This document shows positions 1 to 5,758 of a DNA stretch of 5,758 nucleotides, piece after piece (position 1 is the stretch's first letter; the number at the start of each line of letters is the position of its first letter). The stretch covers positions 1-5,758 of the forward strand of contig JBBIRO010000075.1 in the NCBI GenBank assembly GCA_037441775.1. Direction: 5' to 3'. Both the position numbers and the translations under genes were made by a program. The stretch is from CAMTWB01 sp037441775. GTDB lineage: Bacteria > Desulfobacterota > Syntrophia > Syntrophales > CAMTWB01. The notes beneath the pieces were generated by a model. That model ran no database searches. It saw nothing but the letters and a program-made list of their open reading frames with translations, and had not been told where the DNA came from.

Positions 1-92
1 ACACTGGATCTTTCAAGTAACTCCAAAACTCCAGGGGGACGGATAGAGATCTCCTTGGAAAGGGAGGCAGGCAACTAATTCCCCGCTAACTT

Positions 93-98
93 AGGAGG
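93..98 (+). promoter_or_regulatory. Ribosome binding site of the TRAP permease
   Basis: A consensus AGGAGG lies 10 bases before the GTG at 109. It decides that unusual start over the in-frame GTG at 121. Confidence 0.7.
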
Positions 99-108
99 TT
101 ACTCTTCT

Positions 109-2028
109 GTGGATGGAACAGTGAAGACCAACGAGCCAATTGCGGAAAGCATTGTAGATGACCAGGGGAAAACCTTCCGGAGACCTCCGGGCATGATCGG
201 GGGTGTGATCTCCGTGATCGCTGTCGCTTTTGCCCTTTTCCATCTATATGCGGGCGGTTTTCGACCCCTCGTGGCGTATGAACAACGGGGAGTTCATCTG
301 ACCTTCGCCCTCGCACTGATATTCTTGGTCTGCCCGTTTAAGAGAGGCGGAAGAATTTCATGGGTGGATGTTTGTCTATCCGGTTTAGCCGCAGTGGGTG
401 GCGGTTATCTGTTCTTCGAATCTGACTCCCTGATGATGCGCATGGGAATCCCAACAGCCCTTGACATCATCGTCGGGGCAGTCATGTTACTGCTTGTATT
501 GGAAGCGACCAGACGAGTGATTGGTTTAGCCATGCCGATTATAGCCGGCGTGTTTCTTCTTTACGGCTACTTCGGATATCTCGCTCCCGGATTTATTGCC
601 CACAGAGGTTATTCCATCGAACGTATTATCAGCCAGATGTCTTTGGGCACAGAGGGTATTTATGGGATTCCCCTCGGAGTATCAGCAACCTACGTGATCT
701 TGTTTATCATCTTTGCGGCTTTTCTTTCAGAATGCGGGGCTGGAAAGTTTTTTCTCGACATCTCAATGGCCCTCTTCGGACGTTTCAGGGGAGGGCCTGC
801 AAAGGTCTCGGTGATGTCAAGCAGTCTTTTCGGGACCGTTTCCGGGAGCGCCGTGGCGAATGTGATGATCGATGGATGGCTGACCATTCCATTGATGAAA
901 AAAATCGGGTTCAAACCCCATGTGGCCGGAGCTATTGAAGCTGTCAATTCTACGGGAGGGCAGATTGTCCCCCCCATTATGGGGGCCGCAGCTTTTATCA
1001 TGGCTGAGATGCTTGGTGTCCCTTACATCAAGATTTGTATTGCCGCTATCATCCCTGCGATTCTATATTATCTTTCACTCTACTTTATGATTGACTTCGA
1101 AGCCTTGAAGTCCGGGATTAAAGGTCTGCCGTCAGCCGACCTGCCAAACCCAAAGAAGGTTTTGATCGGAGGTTTTTTCTATCTGATTCCCGTGGCTGTC
1201 CTCATTTATGGCCTTGCGGTGCTAAAGTATACGCCCATCAAATGCGCCATATACGCGATTGCTTCAACCGTCCTCGTGAGCTTCTTCAGAAAATCGACGA
1301 GAATGAATTTGGTCAAGATTATAAAGACGCTGGAAAGGGGGGCGATTAGTTCTCTTGAAGTTGCAATGGCCTGCGCATGCGCCGGAATCATCATAGGGGT
1401 ATTTAACCTCACCGGGTTCGGGGTTCGCCTCTCGCAAATATTGATTCAAGTTTCACATGGGATTCCTATAGCGATCCTGCTGCTGACCATGGTTGCCTCC
1501 CTCTGTCTCGGGATGGGGCTGCCAACCAGTGCGTGCTACGTCATCCTTGCTGTCCTTGTCGCGCCAGCCATGGTCGAAATGGGATTTTTGCCGATTGCCG
1601 CCCATTTGTTCGTTTTTTACTTCGGGATCATTTCCGCGATCACCCCTCCCGTCGCGGTTGCCGCGTATGCTGGCGCAGGCCTTGCCAATGCTCCCCCAGG
1701 AAAAACAGGATTCACCGCTTTCAGGCTGGCCATTGCCGGCTTCATTTTACCCTATATGTTTGTTTACGGCCCGGAGCTTCTCATGGTGGGCAGTTGGCTC
1801 AACATCGTTAAAGCCTTCGTAACGAGCACGGCAGGAGTGTTTCTCCTTGCTTCCGCGGTTCAGGGCCATTTGATCAGAAAAGCCCATCTGTGGGAAAGGG
1901 CCGTGCTGTTTGCTGCGGCCCTCTTCCTCATCAAGCCAGGAATTTTAACCGACCTTTTGGGCCTTTCTGGTGGTCTTTTAGTTCTTGGCGCCCAGGTCCG
2001 ACGGGGCAAGCAGAGACAAGATTCTTGA
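109..2028 (+). CDS. TRAP transporter permease, fused small (4TM) and large (12TM) subunits
   Basis: Integral inner-membrane permease of a tripartite ATP-independent periplasmic (TRAP) transporter, which uses an ion gradient to import organic acids delivered by a periplasmic receptor. The 639 residues begin with a polar stretch of about 28 residues, followed by hydrophobic segments along nearly the whole length. The first part (to about residue 130) corresponds to the small DctQ-like portion and the rest to the DctM-like portion. Family hallmarks are visible: SSSLFGTVSGSAVANV at 237-252, NSTGGQIVPP at 280-289, GMGLPTS at 468-474 and AITPPVAVAAYAG from 510. The length and single-chain layout fit the fused 4TM/12TM family (TIGR02123-like), whose members usually work with a TAXI-type receptor. 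No receptor gene is seen here; it may lie upstream. The GTG start is chosen because AGGAGG at 93-98 lies 10 bases before it; the next GTG (121) is too far from that site. The substrate is unknown; an organic acid handled by the downstream enzymes is an inference. Confidence 0.93.
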   Translation: MDGTVKTNEPIAESIVDDQGKTFRRPPGMIGGVISVIAVAFALFHLYAGGFRPLVAYEQRGVHLTFALALIFLVCPFKRGGRISWVDVCLSGLAAVGGGYLFFESDSLMMRMGIPTALDIIVGAVMLLLVLEATRRVIGLAMPIIAGVFLLYGYFGYLAPGFIAHRGYSIERIISQMSLGTEGIYGIPLGVSATYVILFIIFAAFLSECGAGKFFLDISMALFGRFRGGPAKVSVMSSSLFGTVSGSAVANVMIDGWLTIPLMKKIGFKPHVAGAIEAVNSTGGQIVPPIMGAAAFIMAEMLGVPYIKICIAAIIPAILYYLSLYFMIDFEALKSGIKGLPSADLPNPKKVLIGGFFYLIPVAVLIYGLAVLKYTPIKCAIYAIASTVLVSFFRKSTRMNLVKIIKTLERGAISSLEVAMACACAGIIIGVFNLTGFGVRLSQILIQVSHGIPIAILLLTMVASLCLGMGLPTSACYVILAVLVAPAMVEMGFLPIAAHLFVFYFGIISAITPPVAVAAYAGAGLANAPPGKTGFTAFRLAIAGFILPYMFVYGPELLMVGSWLNIVKAFVTSTAGVFLLASAVQGHLIRKAHLWERAVLFAAALFLIKPGILTDLLGLSGGLLVLGAQVRRGKQRQDS

Positions 2029-2058
2029 AAATGGCTGTTAGATAGGGATGTGCACCCA

Positions 2059-2070
2059 ATAAAATTTTAT
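2059..2070. other. 12-bp perfect AT palindrome before the FAD-subunit gene
   Basis: ATAAAATTTTAT is its own reverse complement and ends one base before the ribosome binding site at 2072. It lies in the 55-base gap between the permease and the FAD-subunit gene. It could be an operator half-site pair or simply an AT-rich spacer. Nothing else in the gap looks like a promoter or terminator. Confidence 0.3.
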
Positions 2071-2071
2071 C

Positions 2072-2078
2072 AAGGAGG
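2072..2078 (+). promoter_or_regulatory. Ribosome binding site of the broken FAD-subunit gene
   Basis: AAGGAGG lies 5 bases before the ATG at 2084, which fixes the original start of the gene. An in-frame GTG directly precedes this ATG at 2081 and is a less likely start. The intact site means that translation still begins here and would end after 32 codons. Confidence 0.65.
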
Positions 2079-2083
2079 AAGTG

Positions 2084-2968
2084 ATGCTGTTGCCACAATT
2101 CCAGTATTTTGAGCCAGAAACATTGGAAGAAGTTTTTTCGTTGCTTAAAGAGCTGGGCGAAGAAGCTCGTATCCTGGCGTGAGGGACGGACCTGCTGGTA
2201 AAGATGAAGCAGAGGGCCATCGAGCCGGTACCCAAGCATCTCATCAATATTAAGAAAATACCGGGGCTTCAGTACCTGCAGGCAGATACTCAAAACGGCT
2301 TGCGCCTGGGTGCCCTCACTAAGATTCAGGAGATCAAATCCTTCCTGCCGATTCGCCATCGGTTTCCCGGTCTGAATCAGGCCGCTGGTATCCTAAGCAC
2401 ACCGCAGGTCAGAAACATTGCCACAATCGGCGGCAATTTATGCAATGCCTAACCAGCTGCCGAGACGGCTCCTGTACTGATTACCTTATCCGCCAAGGTC
2501 AAGATCCTCGGTAAGGGCCGGGAGCGTATCGTGCCTCTGGAAGAATTCTTTCTTGGCCCCAGTAAAACCGTCTTGCAGAACGATGAGATTCTTGCTGAGA
2601 TACAAGTACCGGCCCCATCTCCTGACAGTACAACGGTTTACCTCAAACACGGCAAGAGGCTATCCGATATCGCTATTGTAGGCGTTGCGATTGCCATCCG
2701 GATGGACGGCAATAAATGCTCTGATGTCAAGATGGCCCTTGCCTCTGTTGGACCGACTCCGATGCGGGCAAAGAAAGCAGAGGCGTTGATGATCGGTGAG
2801 CAAATCAATGAAAAACTGATCGAACAAGTCGGCAAAACCGTTTCAGAAGAATCGCGTCCGATCGACGATTTGCGTGCATATGCTGATTATAGAAGAGAAA
2901 GGGTTGGGATCCTTGCAAAAGAGGCAATCAAACAGGCCTTACAACAAATCAAATTAGGAGGGAGTTAA
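2084..2968 (+). pseudogene. FAD-binding subunit of xanthine dehydrogenase/CO dehydrogenase family (CoxM-like), interrupted by two in-frame stops
   Basis: Read through its stops, this is one uninterrupted frame of 294 codons, the usual length for the medium FAD subunit of molybdenum hydroxylases (CoxM, XdhB/XdhC-type). The opening FQYFEPETLEEVFSLLKELG is typical. The two FAD motifs should be AGGTD and TIGGN. At codon 33 the first Gly of AGGTD is replaced by TGA (2180-2182). TIGGN (114-118) is intact, but five codons on, after LCNA, a TAA (2450-2452, codon 123) stands where the family usually has Ser or Ala before PAAE. The C-terminal FAD-domain part is well preserved, including YLKHGKRLSDIAIVGVA and ADYRRERVGILAKEAI. 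Open pieces remain at 2204-2452 (internal ATG) and 2531-2968 (GTG with GGGAG 6 bases before it, so a restart is conceivable), but neither piece has the complete FAD site. The gene would have passed electrons from the iron-sulfur domain of the next protein to an external acceptor. It ends one base before that gene. A sequencing error is the main alternative to a true pseudogene. Confidence 0.88.
2956..2964 (+). promoter_or_regulatory. Ribosome binding site of the fused molybdenum oxidoreductase
   Basis: AGGAGGGAG sits inside the last codons of the FAD-subunit frame. Its AGGAGG core is 8 bases before the GTG at 2970. It supports that GTG start and gives the downstream gene its own strong initiation signal, so it can be translated despite the stops upstream. 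Confidence 0.7.
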
Positions 2969-2969
2969 A

Positions 2970-5390
2970 GTGAGACCGAAAACAAAGTACAAGATAAAGT
3001 TAACCGTCAATGGGAAGCCCTACACCTTTTCGGTCGAGCCGAACAAGACGTTAATGGATGTATTGCGAGCCGAGTTGAAGTTTGGTGGCACCAAAGAAGG
3101 TTGTAGCGTTGGTAAGTGTGGCACCTGCGCCGTCATCATGGATGGTAAGACCGTCATTTCATGCCTAATTCTTGCTGTGGATGCAAACGGCAAGAACATC
3201 ATCACAACAGAAGGGCTGGCGGGTGAATCGGAGTTTCATCCGTTCCACGAGGCTTTTACACCTGAGGGCGTGATGAGAGCCACATCAGATATGCCCGGGA
3301 TGAAGTCCCGGCAGGAATACTTTACCTTTTGCCATCTCTGTTGTGGTCACTGCAGTATCAAGGTCGGTGTAGAGGACGGGAAGGTGGTTGATATTGCCCC
3401 GGATATGGAAAGCGGATTTCCAAACGAGCTATGTCCTTTGAAGAAGTCACGCCTCTCCGTACCGGAGGTGCTTACACACCCTGATCGCCTGTTGTACCCG
3501 TTAAAGCGCGCGGGTGAAAGGGGGGAAGGCAAATGGCAGAGAATAACCTGGGACGAAGCGTTAGACACCATTGCAACCAAGTTTAAGGATATACGAGACA
3601 ATTTTGGGCCGGAATATGTAGCCATGTGTTTGGGTGAGCCCAAGGGAATGGAATTTGCCTTTGGTCAAAGGTTTGCGAGTGCGTTTGGAACCAATAATGT
3701 CTTTACACCGGGCTGGTCATGTGGCATCCCGAATTCAGGTCCTTCATCTGACACTTGTGGTTGGAACATGGTGGTTGATGAGATATATCTTCCTAAATTG
3801 TTGGTGGTTTGGGGGTTGAACATCAATCATATGAGCTGGGGCATCCGGAGAGAAAGTGTCTCCGAGGGTCTTCGGAATGGTATGAAAATGATCGTGGTGG
3901 ATCCCCGTAAGATCGATTTAGCCGACATGGCTGACATATGGATCAAGGTAAGACCAGGTGGTGACGGGGCTTTAGCCATGGGTCTATTGAAGGTGGTTAT
4001 CGAAGAGAAACTCTACGATGAAGACACAGTAAAGAACTGGACAGTCGGTTTTGACAGGCTGATTGAGGAGATAAAGACGTTTACCCTGGATGATGTAGAA
4101 AAAGTGTCTTATGTCCCCCGACAACAAATCATAGACTTTGCGCGGTTGTATGCCCAGACGAAACCCGCTGCCATTCAATGGGGTAATGCTGTCGATCAAA
4201 ATCCAAACCAATATCAAAATAACCGCGCCATTGCGATCTTAAGGGGTATCACCGGAAATCTAAATGCAAAAGGCGGCGATGTATTTCTCTCCAATCCTCC
4301 CTGGCTTAGGCCAGGAAAATTTTATTTTCCAAAGGGGTCAAATCGACGCGTCGAGAAATCGCTCGGGCAGGAATTCCCTATACCGATGAACACCGCCTTT
4401 GTCCCGGCGCCTGTTATGATCAGGTCGCTTCTGAAAGGGAAGCCGTACAAATTAAAGGCAGCCTGGGTTATTCTTAGCGACCCGATCATGAGTTATCCCG
4501 ATGCGGATGCGACCTTTGAAGCATTTAAGGAGCTTGAGTTTCTGGTTGTGAATGAACTCTTCATGACGCCTACGGCAGCTCTTGCAGACATTGTGCTCCC
4601 CATTGCTTGGGGAATGGAACATAATGAACTCGGTTATTGGCCAGGGTGGCAGAAACAACTCAGGGCTCATCCGAAACTGGTTGACCCACCCGGGGAATGC
4701 TGGCCCGATACAAAAATCGTCAATGAAGTGGCCAAAAGACTGGGACTTAGAGAGTTTTTCTGGGAAGATGATGAGGATGCCCTTGACGAGATGCTTGAAC
4801 CGAGCGGTATGAAATATGAGGAGTTCATTAAGAAGAAACGGCAATTGCTGCCCCCTCATGAATACCATCCACATCACTATGGCACAAATTCAGGCAAGAT
4901 AGAAATTTATTCCAAGAAACTGGAAAAAATGGGGCTTCCTCCGATGCCGACCTGGGAAATCGTGTCAGCGCTACCTGAAGTAAGCAAGAAGTATCCTTTA
5001 CTGCTCAGTAATTTCAAGGAGGAGGCCTACGTGCTCACCGGATACAAACATATAGCGGCTCTGCGAACGATAAGGCCTCAACCTACCGTAGAAATCAATC
5101 CCAAGACTGCAAAGAAGTTTGGGCTGGGGGATGGAGACTGGGTTAACATCGAAACCGAACAGGGCAAAATAACGCAAAAGCTAGTTCTTGCTCCTGACCT
5201 TCATCCCGAAATCATCCTTGCTTCGTTTGGGTGGTGGTTCCCGGAAGACGGAGCCAAGACTCAGTATGGCTGGAAAAGAGCTAACCTCAATATGCTTACG
5301 GAATATGAAAACGTTTCTAAGGAATGCGGCTCTCCCTGGTGTCGTGGCATTCCCTGCCGAATTGAAAAAGCAGCGGGGCCTAATGGATGA
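2970..5390 (+). CDS. Molybdopterin oxidoreductase (DMSO reductase family) with N-terminal CoxS-type [2Fe-2S] domain
   Basis: An 806-residue redox enzyme built from two families. Residues 1-95 form a [2Fe-2S] ferredoxin fold with Cys45, Cys50, Cys53 and Cys65; the C-x4-C-x2-C-x11-C spacing matches the first cluster of CO dehydrogenase small subunits. The second, helical [2Fe-2S] domain of that family (CGFC and CRC motifs) is missing. From about 117 a DMSO-reductase-family catalytic chain begins: a [4Fe-4S] motif C121-x2-C124-x3-C128-x26-C155, then CPLKK. Cys251 (in GWSCG) is the likely Mo/W ligand. Also visible are NRAIAILRGITGN (418-430), TPTAALADIVLP (533-544) and, from about 674, the C-terminal pterin-dinucleotide-binding domain with VEINPKTAKKFGLGDGDWV. 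There is no signal peptide or twin-arginine motif, so it is probably cytoplasmic. The Cys251 ligand is not followed by His, and the N-terminal cluster is not the NuoG/FdsA type, so formate dehydrogenase is unlikely. The substrate is unknown. It starts one base after the FAD-subunit stop, implying a shared transcript. The family call is strong; the exact function is open. Confidence 0.92.
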   Translation: MRPKTKYKIKLTVNGKPYTFSVEPNKTLMDVLRAELKFGGTKEGCSVGKCGTCAVIMDGKTVISCLILAVDANGKNIITTEGLAGESEFHPFHEAFTPEGVMRATSDMPGMKSRQEYFTFCHLCCGHCSIKVGVEDGKVVDIAPDMESGFPNELCPLKKSRLSVPEVLTHPDRLLYPLKRAGERGEGKWQRITWDEALDTIATKFKDIRDNFGPEYVAMCLGEPKGMEFAFGQRFASAFGTNNVFTPGWSCGIPNSGPSSDTCGWNMVVDEIYLPKLLVVWGLNINHMSWGIRRESVSEGLRNGMKMIVVDPRKIDLADMADIWIKVRPGGDGALAMGLLKVVIEEKLYDEDTVKNWTVGFDRLIEEIKTFTLDDVEKVSYVPRQQIIDFARLYAQTKPAAIQWGNAVDQNPNQYQNNRAIAILRGITGNLNAKGGDVFLSNPPWLRPGKFYFPKGSNRRVEKSLGQEFPIPMNTAFVPAPVMIRSLLKGKPYKLKAAWVILSDPIMSYPDADATFEAFKELEFLVVNELFMTPTAALADIVLPIAWGMEHNELGYWPGWQKQLRAHPKLVDPPGECWPDTKIVNEVAKRLGLREFFWEDDEDALDEMLEPSGMKYEEFIKKKRQLLPPHEYHPHHYGTNSGKIEIYSKKLEKMGLPPMPTWEIVSALPEVSKKYPLLLSNFKEEAYVLTGYKHIAALRTIRPQPTVEINPKTAKKFGLGDGDWVNIETEQGKITQKLVLAPDLHPEIILASFGWWFPEDGAKTQYGWKRANLNMLTEYENVSKECGSPWCRGIPCRIEKAAGPNG

Positions 5391-5476
5391 AGTGTGATAT
5401 TTAGGTCAGTAAAAAACAAGCCTGCCTGCTTCTAATCATGCTCCCAATCCTAACGTTACTGAAAAAGGGAGATACG

Positions 5477-5525
5477 TCCTTCCTGTTCCAACCTTGAATG
5501 AGAAAAGATGTTGGGACAGGAAGGA
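5477..5525 (+). terminator. 16-bp hairpin after the oxidoreductase gene, possible terminator or 3' stabiliser
   Basis: The arms 5477-5492 and 5510-5525 pair over 16 bases with a single G-U wobble (5487 with 5515) and enclose a 17-base loop. It lies 86 bases after the stop codon of the oxidoreductase and before the next gene's start. It is not followed directly by a T-run: TTATATA comes first, and seven Ts occur only at 5548-5554, 22 bases further on. Intrinsic termination is therefore possible but not classic; an mRNA 3'-end stabiliser or a dispersed palindromic repeat are alternatives. Confidence 0.55.
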
Positions 5526-5563
5526 TTATATACCAATGCTCATTATATTTTTTTCAGACCCCA

Positions 5564-5590
5564 TTGGACTGGAAGAATCTGACATAAGAT
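5564..5590 (+). promoter_or_regulatory. Weak candidate promoter for the hydroxyacyl-CoA dehydrogenase gene
   Basis: TTGGAC at 5564-5569 and TAAGAT at 5585-5590 resemble -35 and -10 elements, but the spacer is only 15 bases and the -10 match is 4 of 6. The location, after the hairpin and about 60 bases before the next start codon, is sensible. A direct repeat of TAGTTA (8-base period, around 5593-5606) lies just downstream and could be part of an operator. Treat as a suggestion only. Confidence 0.22.
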
Positions 5591-5641
5591 CGTAGTTAAT
5601 TAGTTAGAGAACGCTTTGACATGATCTTTAGGACATCGTAC

Positions 5642-5647
5642 AGGAGG
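5642..5647 (+). promoter_or_regulatory. Ribosome binding site of the hydroxyacyl-CoA dehydrogenase
   Basis: AGGAGG lies 5 bases before the ATG at 5653 and supports that start. Confidence 0.65.
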
Positions 5648-5652
5648 AAGGA

Positions 5653-5758
5653 ATGACAATTCAAAAAGTATTAATCATAGGCGCCGGCTTGATGGGGAGC
5701 GGTATTGCTCAGGTCTGTGCTCAGTCTGGTATACAGGTCTCCTTGATTGATATCAATC
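5653..5758 (+). CDS. 3-hydroxyacyl-CoA dehydrogenase (3-hydroxybutyryl-CoA dehydrogenase type), N-terminal part, cut by window end
   Basis: Only 35 full codons are present, and the frame is still open at the window edge. They form the start of an NAD-binding Rossmann fold: beta strand KVLIIGAG, glycine motif G10-x-G12-x-x-G15 within GAGLMGSGIAQV, then the second strand VSLIDIN, where Asp33 is placed to bind the NAD ribose. GAGLMGSGIAQVCA is characteristic of short-chain 3-hydroxyacyl-CoA dehydrogenases (Hbd/PaaH-like), which oxidise 3-hydroxyacyl-CoA to 3-oxoacyl-CoA in the cytoplasm, or run the reverse reaction in butyrate formation. With so little sequence, the exact substrate and whether it is a stand-alone or fused multidomain enzyme cannot be told. 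The 262-base gap with a hairpin suggests its own transcription unit. Its presence hints that the locus belongs to CoA-ester catabolism. Confidence 0.85.
   Translation, partial: MTIQKVLIIGAGLMGSGIAQVCAQSGIQVSLIDIN

Noticed and set aside
1..78. Possible 3' end of an upstream gene (frame 1 open to TAA at 76-78)
   Set aside because: Frame 1 encodes 25 residues with no recognisable motif. Frames 2 and 3 also end early (44-46 and 18-20), so the true upstream gene end, perhaps a TAXI receptor, cannot be chosen.
690..1001. Minus-strand and alternative-frame open reading frames across the permease and oxidoreductase genes
   Set aside because: They lie wholly inside strongly supported genes, show no family motifs and lack suitable start signals; they are frame shadows.
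2180..2212. TGA at 2180 as a selenocysteine codon, with a small stem (2192-2196 with 2208-2212) downstream like a bacterial SECIS
   Set aside because: The position is a conserved FAD-binding Gly, the stem has only 5 bp and is rather close to the TGA, and the TAA at 2450 would still end the protein.
2084..2968. Reassigned genetic code (TGA as Gly) explaining the interrupted frame
   Set aside because: The permease and the oxidoreductase both end at TGA at sensible lengths with no internal TGA, and a second interruption is TAA.
2970..5390. Annotation as a formate dehydrogenase alpha subunit
   Set aside because: The Cys/Sec-His active-site pair is missing and the N-terminal cluster is CoxS-type, not FdsA/NuoG-type.
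5407..5461. Short inverted repeat CAGTAA/TTACTG and an AAGC/GCTT stem after the oxidoreductase
   Set aside because: The stems are only 4-6 bp with a long loop and no T-run; within chance expectation.
5533..5567. Inverted repeat CCAATG/CATTGG around the T-tract
   Set aside because: It is 6 bp with a 23-base spacer and no supporting context.
5616..5644. TTGACA at 5616-5621 as the -35 box for the last gene
   Set aside because: A -10 box at normal spacing would be TACAGG at 5639-5644, a poor match that overlaps the ribosome binding site and leaves no room for a leader.

Overview
The window holds four genes or gene remnants, all on the + strand. In order they are: a complete fused TRAP-transporter permease (109-2028); a full-length but broken FAD-binding subunit of the xanthine dehydrogenase/CO dehydrogenase medium-subunit family (2084-2968); a complete 806-residue molybdenum/tungsten oxidoreductase with a CoxS-type [2Fe-2S] domain fused to its N-terminus (2970-5390); and, after a 262-base intergenic region, the first 35 codons of a 3-hydroxyacyl-CoA dehydrogenase (from 5653, running off the window).

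Organism: base composition looks roughly balanced. Strong AGGAGG-type ribosome binding sites, frequent GTG starts, a TRAP permease, a molybdopterin enzyme and a beta-oxidation-type dehydrogenase together fit an anaerobic or facultative bacterium that degrades organic acids or CoA esters, for example a sulfate-reducing or syntrophic Desulfobacterota member. This is inference from gene content; no taxonomic marker is present.

Layout and joint function: the first three genes are closely spaced (55 bases, then 1 base) with no terminator visible between them, so they look like one operon. The permease would import an organic acid using an ion gradient, together with a periplasmic receptor that is not in the window. 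The oxidoreductase has a DMSO-reductase-family catalytic part (bis-pterin cofactor, one [4Fe-4S] cluster). Its N-terminal [2Fe-2S] domain and its upstream FAD subunit, however, belong to the unrelated xanthine oxidase family. The suggested electron path is Mo/W, [4Fe-4S], [2Fe-2S], FAD, external acceptor. No xanthine-oxidase-family large subunit is present, so this looks like a hybrid enzyme with its electron-transfer parts borrowed from another family. Its substrate cannot be read from the sequence; the active site lacks the Cys/Sec-His pair of formate dehydrogenases.

The main oddity is that the FAD subunit has two in-frame stop codons (TGA at 2180-2182, TAA at 2450-2452), each in or beside one of its two FAD-binding motifs, while the reading frame is otherwise intact over 294 codons. 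This is either a young pseudogene or a sequence error. A 16-bp hairpin (5477-5525) after the oxidoreductase probably ends or processes the operon transcript, and the hydroxyacyl-CoA dehydrogenase probably starts a new unit.
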